From NCBI GenBank assembly GCA_003427395.1, contig BFEA01000037.1, positions 1,407,506-1,446,189 of the forward strand: a stretch of 38,684 bases of DNA, in the 5' to 3' direction. A model generated the notes under the pieces. It did not search any database. It saw only the letters and a list, made by a program, of their open reading frames with translations, and had not been told where the DNA came from. Made by a program: the position numbers and the translations under genes. This document shows positions 20,944 to 30,825 of the stretch, one piece after another (the stretch's first letter is position 1; the number at the start of each line of letters is the position of its first letter). This DNA comes from Chara braunii (Eukaryota > Streptophyta > Charophyceae > Charales > Characeae).

Positions 20944-21921
20944 ATTGAAGTCAAAGGGAAGTATAACGTTGTCGCTGACACGCTAAGTAGGCAAGCAGAT
21001 TTCTTCGGTGCCATTATAACATACCTAGACGCAGGCGCCGAATTGCAAGAGAAGATAAGCTCCGCCTATGCTAGCGATCCAGTCTATAGTGAGTTGATTG
21101 ACAAGGTGCAGACAACACCGCACAAAGTTTTGGACTTTAAAGTGACCCAACGACTACTGTTTGAGAAGACCGATGTGCACGACAGACTGTTCATACCAAA
21201 CAGTGAAGAGATTCACAGTCTAATCGTAGGGGAATGTCACGACATTGATGGACATTTCGAATGGAGGAAAACGTATGCTAGCCTCCTAGGTTCCTATACA
21301 TGGGCTGGAATGAAAGACTACATAGCTTTTGTTCAGGTCTGCCAAGTATGTAGGAGAAAGAAGAGTACCACGCAACCTCCCCTTGGTTTACTTAAATCAC
21401 TGCCTATATCGTTGGGTCTCGGGGACTCCGTGTCTATCGACTTTATGGACACTAAAGTGAGAAGTAGGAATGGGAAAAACCAAGTTATGGGGGTAATGGA
21501 CAGATTTAGCAAGTTTGTTGTTTTTGTGGCACTCCCTGCTGAATCCAGGACATGCTTAGTGATTTGGAAATTTTTCAATCATTGGGTAAATGACTACGGG
21601 CATCCCTTGACTATCATGAGTGATAGGGATACAACGTTCACGGGTGAGCACGTGCAACAACTTACGAGCGTGTATGGGTCCAAACTAGCTATGTCCTCAG
21701 GCAGACATCCTAAGACAAATGGACAGACTGAGCAAATGAACAAAGTGTTACAGCAGGTGCTGCGTATGTACATCCGACCGGATCAGGTTGACCGGGATGA
21801 ACATCTAGCCAAGGTCGCTAGTGCCAATAACAATTTTGAACATTTGGCTACAACACGAACGCCCATGGAACTACATTTAGGTTGGCGCCCACGTAGGCTC
21901 ATCGATTGTCTTAAAACCTGA
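20944..21921 (+). CDS. pol: Integrase of element C, catalytic core intact
   Basis: An open frame of 325 codons without an ATG at its head; it is the middle of a former polyprotein. It opens with the RNase H end (KGKYNVVADTLSR). Counted from the TTG at 21043, the zinc finger has His66, His71, Cys100 and Cys103 (HHCC complete). The catalytic triad is Asp133 (SIDFMD), Asp194 (MSDRDT) and Glu230 (NGQTEQ), with 35 residues between the last two, the DD35E pattern. The frame ends at TGA 21921 inside LIDCLKT, where D continues in another frame, so the SH3-like part and chromodomain are cut off. It is the best preserved enzyme unit in the window; expression is doubtful because C lacks a 5' LTR. Confidence 0.9.
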   Translation: MEVKGKYNVVADTLSRQADFFGAIITYLDAGAELQEKISSAYASDPVYSELIDKVQTTPHKVLDFKVTQRLLFEKTDVHDRLFIPNSEEIHSLIVGECHDIDGHFEWRKTYASLLGSYTWAGMKDYIAFVQVCQVCRRKKSTTQPPLGLLKSLPISLGLGDSVSIDFMDTKVRSRNGKNQVMGVMDRFSKFVVFVALPAESRTCLVIWKFFNHWVNDYGHPLTIMSDRDTTFTGEHVQQLTSVYGSKLAMSSGRHPKTNGQTEQMNKVLQQVLRMYIRPDQVDRDEHLAKVASANNNFEHLATTRTPMELHLGWRPRRLIDCLKT

Positions 21922-22496
21922 TCAAGTACGAAAACTTCCGCTAAGGACTAGAGAATTCGTTGTACAGTATGAAAAATAATTAGAGAAGGTAAGGGAGAAC
22001 ACCAGGAAGGCACAACATCAAATGATTAGAACAAGCAAATAAACACCGCAGACCTGTAGTTTGCTGTAGGAGATTTGGTCTGGGTGAAGCCCAATTCTCC
22101 CGATTGCCCGTGTATAGGGGACCGTGGCAGATTCTCGACGTGATTGGTGATGTGGATGGTCCTTCCTATGCCGTTGAGATTCCTCCGCATTTGCACACTT
22201 ACCCAATGTTTCATACCTCCTAAGTTCCTCCCTTGTGTCAGCAATGAGCTATTTTTGTCTCGCAAATCCATGATTCCTCCTGACATGGATGGCAAATATG
22301 ATGTGGACCGTATCGTCGCCGAGGATGTTTATAGATCGGGGCGAAGGGGAAAGCGACAATATAAAGTTAGATTCGTTTCTCAAAAGCCTTTTGCGGGTGG
22401 CTGGTTTACTAGGTATGAGCTATAATTGAAACAGCACCGCACATAGTATCTTACTATGAGAGAGCTAGGCGAGGAAACAACATAGTTGATAGGTAA
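21922..22496 (+). pseudogene. pol: Integrase tail and chromodomain of element C
   Basis: The end of pol is readable in several frames by comparison with D. A TAA at about 21977 and frameshifts near 21920, 22030, 22100 and 22220 break the first part. The chromodomain itself (KYDVDRIVAEDVYRSG, RQYKVRFVSQKPF, GWFTRYEL) is in one frame, ending in a TAA at about 22425; its tail, up to NIVDR, continues in a neighbouring frame. About 26 bp equivalent to KSKEFLLKE of D are missing near 22085. Confidence 0.8.
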
Positions 22497-22669
22497 ATAT
22501 TGTAACTTTATCGAAGAACCTCAAAATTAAGTCGGCGAGAGTGAAAGGCATTCCACGATGAAGACCCCAAAGTCGAATTTTAGAGTCAAGGTCTCAGGCC
22601 AAGTCGGCCAGTTTAGAAAGGTCACAGTCGGGTGCCTTAGAAGTCAAGTCCAACAGGCACCCGGTGAAC

Positions 22670-22844
22670 AGTCGCATCCCAGAGGCAAAGGTTGCGTTCT
22701 ATAAGCAAAGTCACGTCTCATATTGAGAAGTCATATCCCACGGGCAAAGGACACTTCCCCCGGCAAAAGTCATGTCCCGGAGGCAAGAGTCACATCCCAC
22801 GATCAAAATTCATGTTCCACAAAAAAGTCGTGACTTGCAGGCCC
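22670..22844 (+). repeat. U3 tandem repeats of about 20 bp
   Basis: About nine degenerate copies of AGTCACATCCCAGAGGCAAA lie upstream of the TATA-like box. The same array is at 30137-30314. Position and arrangement resemble enhancer repeats of LTR promoters. Confidence 0.75.
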
Positions 22845-22987
22845 AAGCAGCAGCGCACCAATGAAAATTCGAGAAACTACCAGCCCTTGACGTTCTGAAG
22901 CAAGCAGGTTGTGGGCATGTGGTATCAGTACCAAGTCAGACCGGAAGAAGCAGAGGTTGGGACGAGCTGAAGCTCAGCCCATGTGAA

Positions 22988-22994
22988 TATAAGG
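22988..22994 (+). promoter_or_regulatory. TATA-like box of the shared LTR
   Basis: TATAAGG in the context GAATATAAGGACT, about 140 bp downstream of the tandem repeats and conserved at 30374-30380 in the other LTR. Likely core promoter for element D; start site not determined. Confidence 0.6.
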
Positions 22995-23494
22995 ACTGGC
23001 CAACCACATTTCAAGCAGATTGCTCATTTGCGAGAAGTGTGGAAGTGTTGTTGAAGCCATTGTGCACTATCTCCGAGTAGCATGTGCGCGAAACCCCTGC
23101 TGGGGCGGCACTACACTGAGAGGGAAGGCGGCCATTACCGCATAGCTAGTGATAGGAGGTAGTGTTGAGTAGCAGCAGATGTACTCAAAATCAAGATTCT
23201 CAAGTACAGAGAGAGAGAGAGAGGGAGAGAGAGTGCATGCATGAGGAAGACCAAAAGGGACAGAGAGAAGGGAGTCACCTATCTTTGATGAGGATGCTCG
23301 TATTGAGTTGCTGTATTCTGCGTTGTTGAGCGCTTGGTGACTAAATCTCCGAAATTGTTTAATGTAATAATTTGTTGGGATTTCTAAGCTGCACATATCT
23401 GGACTTTACATCTTCGGACTTCAGTGTGGATTTCGTGTAATCTCTCAATGTGTGTGTTTGCGCTCATGGTGACGAGCAGTGAGGCTCAATGCAG

Positions 23495-23508
23495 TTGGTA
23501 TCGGAGTT
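23495..23508 (+). other. Primer-binding site of element D
   Basis: TTGGTATCGGAGTT, one base after the LTR end GCA. It differs from the standard tRNA-iMet PBS at two bases (A to G and C to T) and is identical to the PBS-like site of element B. Confidence 0.8.
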
Positions 23509-24252
23509 GGTAACTCGCTGCATCCGCTGGTAATAAACATTGGCAAGATTAAGGCTAGCGAGGAGGAAACTGGGAGTTTGAAATAGGGGTTGTAGGCCGA
23601 AGAATAAGTGGCCAGGTTGGGGATGGTGATTACATACCTGCATGCATGGAGCGTTGTGGAGCATCATCGAAGGAATGTTCATGAGTGAAGTGCATCGCCC
23701 CCCTAAGCCTTGCATTTGTTTTAATGAATGAATGAGTATCTTGGTACCTTCCCACATCTTGGTGTCGCTGATGGACAGAACACTTGGTGACGAGCTGATT
23801 TTGTCTTGAATCAGCATTTGGTCAGACATATGTGTATGAAGTAGGTCGTGTCTAGGCTAGAAGCTCGACAGCTGTATGTATCACCCGTAAAGTAGGGAGC
23901 ATGGGCATGAGCGGCGAGCGCTCGTAAAAGAACTCATCTAACCCTAAGACCGGTACCGGCATGCGACCGAACCGGAGCCGACGCAGTGGGGAGCTATAAG
24001 TTTTGAGAGCGAACCTTCAGATCCTTGCGGGCACGACGTCCTGTTTGTGTCCTTACATAATTTCAGAGGTCCTTGTTGGGTGACCTTAAAATTGCTGGTT
24101 TCCCACCAGTCTGGCAGGGTAGCTGTAGTGACATTGTGGGGAGGGAAGAAGTAGATAAGTCAGACTCCAACTTAGAGTGAGAAGATTAAGCGTTGAGGGT
24201 TAAGTGTATGTGGTGAGGAGGTGGAGGATACATACATGTGCCTTTGGCAGCC
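23509..24252 (+). other. Leader of element D
   Basis: No gene. Parts match the leader of element E, for example the GGGCACGACGTCCT segment at about 24028 (31897 in E), which shows common origin of the two families. Confidence 0.6.
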
Positions 24253-24870
24253 ATGGATGACCGCCGAATGTTCATGATGTTGACCCTGTCTGTGCTGTGG
24301 GGTCCACTCCTCCGATTCTTGTTTCCCTTAGGATTCCGACGCACATGTGGCATGAGTGTGACCACGAGAATTGGTGGGACCACACTGCCATATACCGCAG
24401 ATCAGCAGGCAGAGATTGATAAGAAGTTGGCTGAAAAAAGGAAAGAAAAGGAGGAGAAAAAGAGAAAGGAGGAGGAGGAAGTTAAGAAGACATTGGAGGA
24501 GGAGGAAAAAAAGATGGAGAAGGAGATGAAGAAAACAAAAGAGTTGAAGGAGTTAAAGAAAAAGAAGAAGAAGAGGAAGGAGGAGTTGATAAGGAGACGG
24601 GCACAACCAGGAGGAGGAGAAGTGGCGGAGAGTAGCCATGCTACGGAGCCGAGACTCCAGCAGGTTGAGGGCTTAGACTCGGTGGAAAAATTCAGGTACC
24701 GAACAGAGCTTCCAGAAGAAAGTGAAGAGGAGAGGGATTATTTTGTAGCGGAATTGGCAGCAACAAAAGACCAAGAGGAAAACGAGTTGTTGGTTGAGGA
24801 ACAAAAAGGGAACTCCATCAAAAGTTGCTTGCCGCAAGAAGAAAAGAGTTTGAAGAGAAGAAAAGATTGA
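24253..24870 (+). pseudogene. gag: gag N-terminal part of element D: hydrophobic segment plus coiled coil
   Basis: ATG at 24253 in a favourable context (GCCATGG) is chosen because element E has its matching start at 32141. Residues 6-28 form a hydrophobic stretch (MFMMLTLSVLWGPLL, then FLFPLGF) long enough to cross a membrane, though it holds one Arg. Residues 50-120 are almost only Lys, Glu and Arg and predict a long coiled coil. The next part, to residue 205, is acidic (ELPEESEEERDYFVAEL). The frame ends in a TGA, but E-like sequence goes on in other frames, so gag is broken here. A membrane segment at the N terminus of Gag is unusual for this group; its role is not known. Confidence 0.72.
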
Positions 24871-25970
24871 AGGAGGAAGGGGAGAGACTGTAGACATTGC
24901 TGAAAGAACAGAAAGGGAAGCGAGTGGAAATTGAGAAATGATGGGACCTTCTAACTTACACTTTGCTACACCCAACAACTCGCTGCACTTCAAGGAACAG
25001 TTGGAAAAGTAGAGCAACACCAGGAAGAGTTCAAGGGTATTTGGAATAACTACCTCAGTGCGTCATCCAGCCAAGTGGACCATAGGGTCCTAGAGTATGC
25101 ACGCCAATTAGACGACATCGTCCCCTGAAATTGACTAACACCATCACTGCAATTAAGATAGGTGGTGGTGGTTGGGGTGGAGATGGTGGCGATGATGGGG
25201 ATGGCAACAAGAAAGGAAAGGTTATAGTAAGGATGGCGGAGATAGGTTTGAGGGAGGGGAACGAAGGGAGAAGATGAAGGTAAAACTGCCTTGGACATAC
25301 ACTGGAAAAAGGAGAAGAGTATCTTTCATTGGGAGGCAGCAATGGACACATACTTGTATGCGCAGTTGATTTCGTATTGGGACCTCGTCCTAATGGAAAG
25401 TTCATGCCTAGGGGGAGACGCAGGAAGCTTTGATGTCTCATTAGTAAAGGAGGCAGGTTGTACCTCGATGGTGTAGTATTCACAACGCACTAAGATAAAG
25501 GATTTCTTCAAGGCTTTGAGAGACCAGTTCGAAGACAAGAACTTAGCCCGCTGTACCAAGTCCTTGATCCTCAACATTAGTGACCGCAAGTGGAAGAGTG
25601 CGTCGGCACTCAAGGCCACTATGGACGACCTGGAGCAATGTTCGGAACACGGACCGACCCCCACCCAGATTTGAATAATTTCGCTAAAGCGCTGCCAGAA
25701 CCCCTTAAGACCCGTACTAAAGAGGAGGGGATGACCTACCAAAATTTTAGTAAGATTGTTGTACACCATACCGGCTTCTTGCAGGAGGCAAACTATCGCC
25801 ACTAATGGAAGGATTGGCAAGCCGGTAAGAAGCGGAAGAATAGGACCATATTCGACAGTATATAGAGGGGAAGGATAATTTGTTGGTCACCTTCGAAGGA
25901 GCTGTAGAGTTGTTGTCATACAACCAAATAGATTATGGTCTAGAGGAAGAGAACAACGGCCAAGTAGCCT
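24871..25970 (+). pseudogene. gag: gag capsid region of element D
   Basis: Collinear with element E but broken in many frames. Readable blocks include KGIWNNYLSA near 25034, HWEAAMDTYLYAQLISYWDL at about 25328, KIKDFFKALRDQFEDKNLAR at about 25492 and RKWKSASALKATMDDLEQCSEHGPTPT near 25588. These match the arrangement of a retrotransposon gag domain. A TAG at 25474 and frameshifts near 25680 and 25860 interrupt it. The block before it (25140-25270) is Gly-, Asp- and Lys-rich low complexity. Confidence 0.7.
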
Positions 25971-26336
25971 GGGGGGGAGGGCGACTAGGTGGAGGCCGAG
26001 GTAGAGGAGGTCGAGGTCGAGGACGAGGTGGAGGTCGAGGACCCGTTGCCCAAAGCAGTGGTGGCAAGGTAGCTACTACGTGGGAGGTAGGGGTTATGGT
26101 CCCTCGCAAGGTGGTAGAGGTTCTCCTTTCACAGGGGGTAGAGGGAGTGGTAGATATTGGCGGCCGTACCCAGAACACCCGGAAATAGTTGAACGCAAAC
26201 CTTGGTTGGAGATGGGTATAGACGAAAAAGTATGGGATGATTGTCGCGAGGCCGGGCAATGCTTCAAGTGTGGTGACCCCGACCACAAAGTTCCTTTTTG
26301 TCTCGAGTATCAGCACCCAAAAGGGAACGGCCAGTA
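25971..26336 (+). pseudogene. gag: gag RGG tract and CCHC zinc knuckle of element D
   Basis: The first part codes for an Arg-Gly-rich stretch (GGGRGRGGRGRGRGGGRG at about 25990-26040), and after a frameshift a second one (GGRGYGPSQGGRG, GGRGSGRYW) at 26080-26160. RGG tracts bind RNA. The knuckle CFKCGDPDHKVPFC (CX2CX4HX4C) follows at about 26262-26303 and is intact. The frame stops at 26334-26336. Nucleocapsid function in packaging RNA is the usual role of this part. Confidence 0.85.
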
Positions 26337-26555
26337 GAGGTTACAGTCGCCTGTATGAGGACTTCGGACATAGACAGGAAGATAGAAGCGCGCGCTGAGA
26401 AAAAACACTCTTGTCCGAAGATCCCATTGACAGAGACTGTTGTAGGCCCCCACCTAGCTAGTTGTTTAGAGGTTGTTTGTGCTAGGATCTCTCTAGGTGG
26501 TTCCCTCGCAAGCATTGGTGATGAACTGATCACTTGTTGCCACGCTTAAGCCGAA

Positions 26556-27088
26556 ATGAAGAAGAAGTCGAAGGGGCAACTAATAATAGCAGATGTAGAG
26601 GTAAGTAGGGAAAGGATAGACGCGTTAGTTGACAATGGGTCGACGCACAATTATATTAGCAGAAGAGGGTTGCAGAAGATGCACTTGGGAATGAAGGTGA
26701 AGAAGCTCGATGAGCCGATTATTAGTAAACTGGCTGATAATAGAGAGATGATAGTGAGTGAGTATGTTAAAGGGGTTAAGGCATGCTTCCGGTTGGAGGC
26801 AGGGGGACAATGGAAAAAGTTTTGCACTCCCTAACACTCTTAGTGGAGGATAGCCTTCCTTTTGACATGATATTAGGAATAGACTGGGGCAACACCCAGT
26901 ATGCTCACGTTAAGATAGGCGAGCACAAGTGTTGGCTGCCTAGTCCCACAAGTGGGAAGAAAAAACTGCATTTGTTTCATGCAGCCAGCGTAGAGAGTAG
27001 TTTGCTTCTTTGTTGTATAAGTGCCCCCGCGTTCGCCGGGCGCGTGGTCAAGAATGACCTTTTGAACAAGCGTTTGTTGCTTATGTGA
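26556..27088 (+). pseudogene. pol: Aspartic protease of element D, active site altered
   Basis: The frame from 26556 reads IIADVEVSRERIDALVDNGSTHNYISRRGL. The catalytic Asp-Ser-Gly loop is Asp-Asn-Gly here (26631-26639), while element E keeps Asp-Ser-Gly. After a frameshift near 26815 the other frame continues with LLVEDSLPFDMILGIDWG, the second protease hallmark, and then the linker HAASVESSLLLCCISAPAF. The frame ends in TGA at 27086-27088. Confidence 0.85.
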
Positions 27089-27116
27089 GGTCGGTTAGTG
27101 AAGGGAAAAGGAAGAA

Positions 27117-27880
27117 GTGCCTATACCGCCCAATGTGCAGAGTCTGTTAGACGAGTTTGCTGACATGGGAGAGGCCCGAAGTGGAGTTTTGGAGAGGGCG
27201 ACCAAGCACCAGATAGGTATAGGACCCGGTAGCCGGATTCCCAAGGGCCCCATCTATCGGATGTCTCCCAAAGAGCTCGATGAGTTGCGCAGACAATTGG
27301 ATGAGTTGATAGAGAAAGGGTGATTAAGCCAAGTTCCTGACCGTATGGTACACCACTCTTGTTCGTGCCGAAGACAGAAGGCGGTCCATGTATGTGTATA
27401 GATTATAGGGGACTTAATGCGATAACCATAAAGAATGTTGAGCTATTACCACAAATATACGATCTCCTGGATAGAGTGTAGGGTTGCAAGTTCTTCTTGA
27501 AGATAGACATGAAGTCGGGCTACCATTAGATTGAGGTATTGCCCAAGGACCAACACAAAACCACCTTTAAAACTCAATATGGCCACTACAAATTTGTGGT
27601 CATGCCGTTTGGATTAACGAATGCCCCTACTACTTTCCAGTTGTATGAATGAACTCTTCAGCGATTGGTTAGATAAATTTGTTGTCGTTTATTTGCACGA
27701 CATTCTGATTTTTAGTAAGACGTTAGAGGAACACCAACAACACTTACATTTAGTCCTCAGTAAGTTGCGCGATGCGCAATTTAAGTTTAACCTAGAGAAG
27801 TGGTCAAACGTCAGTTGTGTTTGGGACATGTGTTGGATGGAGATGGAATTCAACCAAGATAGCAACAATTAGAGATTGGC
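27117..27880 (+). pseudogene. pol: Reverse transcriptase of element D, catalytic Asp replaced by His
   Basis: The connector (SLLDEFADMGEARSGV, GPIYRMSPKELDEL) is open to a one-base loss in the Trp codon after LIEKG (27320). The fingers and palm follow with stops: TGA near 27340, TAG at about 27479 and TAG near 27528, the last two at positions where E has CAG. The core KIDMKSGYH and [15 protein letters not shown] is readable. From 27621 the frame gives [19 protein letters not shown]: the YxDD box at 27690-27701 is Tyr-Leu-His-Asp (GAC to CAC). RT cannot be active. Confidence 0.92.
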
Positions 27881-28480
27881 CGACACCACGCACATTGACA
27901 GAACTACGATCGTTCCTTGGTCTGGCTAACTAGTACCGCAAGTTCGTGAGGAATGTTACTGTAACAGCTGCTCCATTGCATAGTTGTTGAGGAAAGAGAC
28001 AATATGGAGATAGGATAAAGACTGTAGTTCAACCTTTAAACGTCTAAAGAAGTGCTTGATAGAGTACCTGGTTCTGAAGATCGCTGATCCATCCTTGTCG
28101 TTTATCGTTACCTCTAACGCTAGTCAATACAGGATAGGTTTTGTACTCCAATAGAATGATGGGAATGGGTACAAACCTGTTGAGTTCATGTCTTGTAGAC
28201 TACCCAGTGACAAGGTCGCCGTTTGTACGTATGAGAGAGAGCTATTTGCTCTTAGAGAAGCCTTGAACCATTGGCGTCACTACCTCCTAGGTCGCCATTT
28301 CAAAGTGTATTCGAACCATGAAACACTTCGCTGGCTGAAGACCCAAGCTAGAATGACACCTAAGTTGACAAGGTGGGTAGGGGAGATTGATCAGTTTGAT
28401 TTCGAAGTGAAGCCAGTCGAAGGGAAGTAGAACGTTGTCGTTGACGAGCTAAGTAGGAGAGCAGATTTCTTTGGTGCCAT
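27881..28480 (+). pseudogene. pol: RNase H of element D with two catalytic Asp to Asn changes
   Basis: The thumb region (RDWPTPRTLTELRSFLGLAN) is readable around 27871-27930 and RNase H follows. The first catalytic Asp (TTDAS in E) reads Asn in TSNAS (28116-28118); the Glu in ERELFALREAL is kept; the Asp in YCDHETL of E reads Asn in YSNHETL (28314-28316). A TAG stands near 28152 and another at 28428-28430 (GK-stop-NVV) where C has a Tyr codon. So the domain is dead by two active-site changes besides the stops. Confidence 0.9.
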
Positions 28481-29495
28481 TATAACATACCTAGACGCAG
28501 GCGCCGAATTGCAAGAGAAGATAGGTCCGCCGAGGCTAGTGATCCAGTCTATAGTCAGTTGATTGACAAGGTGCAGACAACACCGCACACAGTTTTCGAC
28601 TTTAGAGTGGCCCAAGGACTACTGTTTGAGAAGACAGATGTGCACGACAGACTGTGCATACCGAACAGTGAAGACATTCGCAGTCTAATGAGATGGAGGA
28701 AAACGTATGCTAACCTCCTACGTTCCTATACATGTGCTGGAATGAAAAAAGACTGCATAGCCTTTGTTCAGGGCTGCCAAGTGTGTCAGGGAAACAAGAG
28801 TACCATGCAGCCTCCCCTTGGCTTATTTAAACCACTGCCTATATCGTTGGGTCCTATGGACTCTGTGTCTATCGACTTTATGGACACACTAAAGTGAGAA
28901 GCAGGAATGGGAAACGCCAAGTTATGGTGATAGTGGACAAATTTAGCAAGTTTGTTGTTTTTGTGCCACTCCCTGCTGAAGCCAGGACAGGCTTGGTGAT
29001 TTGGGAATTTTTCAATCCTTGGGTAAAGGACTACGGGCATCCCTTCACTATCGTGAGTGATAGGGATACAAGGTTCACGGGCAAGCACTGGCAACAACTT
29101 ATGAGCGTGTATGGGTCCAAACTGGCTATGTCCTCAGGCAGACTTCCAGAGACAAATGGACAGACCGAGCAAATGAACAAGTGTTACAACAAGTATTGCG
29201 TATGTACATCCAACCAGATCAAGTTGACCGGGATGAACATCTAGCTAAGGTGGCCAATGCCTATAACAATTTTGAACATTTGGCTACAACACGAACGCCC
29301 ATGGAACTACATCTAGGTTGGCGCCCATGTAGGCCCATCGATTATCCGAAACCTGATCAAGTACAAAGACTTCCGCCAGGGACTAGAGAATTGGTTGTAC
29401 ATTATGAAAAATACTTAGATAAGGTAAGGGAGAACATCAGGAAGGCACAACATCAAATGATAGACCAAGCAAATAAACACCGCATACCTTCGTAG
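28481..29495 (+). pseudogene. pol: Integrase of element D, zinc-finger histidines deleted
   Basis: Three overlapping frames: 28559-28897, 28894-29244 and 29181-29495. The first lacks the segment holding both His of HHCC; compared with C, a net 33 bp are gone at about 28690, in frame. CQVC is kept. SIDFMD gives the first catalytic Asp, IVSDRDTRF the second, ETNGQTEQ the Glu. A one-base gain near 28888 and a loss near 29183 shift the frame. The final piece has the usual HLATTRTPMELHLGW and ends with a TAG at 29493-29495. Confidence 0.9.
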
Positions 29496-29963
29496 TTTGC
29501 TGTAGGAGATTTGGTTTGGGTGAAGTCCAAAGAGTTTCTCCTGAAAGAGAATATTTCGCAGAAGTTGTTGCCTGCGTATAAGGGACTGTGGCAAATTCTT
29601 GACGTGATTGGTGATGTGGATGGCCCTTCCTATGTTGTTGAGATTCCTCCGCATTTGCTCACTTACCCAATGTTTCATACCTCCAAGTTCCTCTCTTGTG
29701 TCAGCAATGAGCTATTTTCGTCTCGCAGATCCATGATTCCTCCTAATATTGATGGCAAATATGATGTGGACCGTATCGTCGCAAAGGATGTTGATAGATC
29801 GGGGCGCAGGGGTAGACCCAAGCGACAATTTAAACTTAGGTTCGCTTATCAAAAGCCTTCTCCAGATCACTGGTTTACTAGGTATGAGCTAATCGAAACA
29901 GCACCGCACATAGTATCTTACTATGAGAGAGCTAGGCGAGGAATCAACATAGTTGATAGGTAA
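29496..29963 (+). pseudogene. pol: Integrase SH3-like region and chromodomain of element D
   Basis: Open frame from 29496 after one stop; the integrase continues directly. Residues 1-65 from 29511 (WVKSKEFLLKENISQKLLP, VDGPSYVVEIPPHLLTYPMF) are the SH3-like part. From about residue 83 the chromodomain is DGKYDVDRIVAKDVD, KRQFKLRFAYQ, DHWFTRYELIE, YYERARRG. It ends with TAA at 29961-29963, 4 bp before the LTR. This is the cleanest chromodomain copy in the window. The linking purine-rich stretch ATAGGTAAAGA is a weak polypurine tract. Confidence 0.88.
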
Positions 29964-30136
29964 AGATTGTAATTTTCACGGAGGACCTCGAAATTAGGTC
30001 GGCGAGAGTGAACGGCATTTTACGATGCAGACCCCAAAGTCGAATTTCAGGGTCAAGGTCTCAGGCCAAGTCGGCCAGTTCACAAAGGTGACAGTCGGTT
30101 ACCTTAGGAGTCAAGTCCAACAGGCACCTGGTGAAC

Positions 30137-30314
30137 AGTCACATCCCAGAGGCAAAGGTTGCGTTCTATAAGCAAAAGTCACGTCTCATATTGAAAAGTC
30201 GTATCCCACGAGCAAAGGACACTTCCCCAAGCAAAAATCGTGTCCCAGAGGCAAGAGTCACATCCCACAGTCAAAAGTCATGTTCCACAGGTGAAAGTCG
30301 TGACTTACAGGCCC
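30137..30314 (+). repeat. U3 tandem repeats of the D 3' LTR
   Basis: About nine copies of a 20-bp motif (AGTCACATCCCAGAGGCAAA type), matching 22670-22844. Confidence 0.75.
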
Positions 30315-30373
30315 AAGCAGCAGCAACCATAAGAAGCACAGGCAGGGACGAGCTGAAACTCAATCCAAGTCAA

Positions 30374-30380
30374 TATAAGG
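30374..30380 (+). promoter_or_regulatory. TATA-like box of the D 3' LTR
   Basis: TATAAGG in CAATATAAGGACTTG; conserved with 22988-22994. Would drive read-out into element E. Confidence 0.55.
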
Positions 30381-30655
30381 ACTTGCCAGCCACATTTCAA
30401 GCAGATTGCTCATTCGTGAGAAGTGTGGGAGTGTTGCTGAAGCGCTTGGGCGCTATCTGCAAGTAGCATGTGCGCAAAAGCCCTTCTGGGGCAGCGCTGC
30501 ACCAAGAGGGAAAGCGGCCATAGCCGCATAGCTAGTGAGAGGAGGTAGTGTTGAATAGCAGCGGATGTATTGAGAGTCAAGATTCTCAAGTGGAGAGAGA
30601 GAGAGGGAGAGAAAGCGCATGCATGAGGAAGACCAGAAGGGACAACGAGAAGACA

Positions 30656-30658
<3 letters not shown>

Positions 30659-30739
<81 letters not shown>

Positions 30740-30740
30740 N

Positions 30741-30822
<82 letters not shown>
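30659..30822. repeat. GA microsatellite of about 164 bp with one N
   Basis: Pure AG repeats, interrupted only by N at 30740. The homologous place in the other LTR (23207-23232) has a short, imperfect GA run, so the tract expanded in this copy. The N suggests that its true length is unknown. Confidence 0.95.

Positions 30823-30825
<3 letters not shown>

Larger units (their letters stand above)
20788..23493 (+). mobile_element. Element C: 5'-truncated Ty3/gypsy copy sharing its LTR with D
   Basis: Bases 20788-23493 align with 28226-31068 of element D, a direct repeat of about 2.7-2.8 kb. It begins inside RNase H and runs through integrase, chromodomain and the 3' LTR (22501-23493). That LTR is followed at once by a PBS and the leader of D, so the same LTR serves as 3' LTR of C and 5' LTR of D. 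C lacks LTR, gag, protease and RT on its left side. Confidence 0.9.
22501..23493 (+). repeat. Shared LTR: 3' LTR of C and 5' LTR of D (993 bp)
   Basis: Starts TGTAAC after the chromodomain frame and ends CAATGCA, directly before a PBS. It aligns with 29968-31068. Compared with that copy it has about 85 bp extra near 22855-22940 and a much shorter GA tract near 23207-23232. With a TATA-like box at 22988 and tandem repeats upstream of it, the U3 layout is normal. Confidence 0.88.

Noticed and set aside
22917-22931. GTGGTATCAGTACC, PBS-like
   Set aside because: It lies inside the U3/R part of an LTR, in a block missing from the other LTR copy, and no LTR end precedes it.
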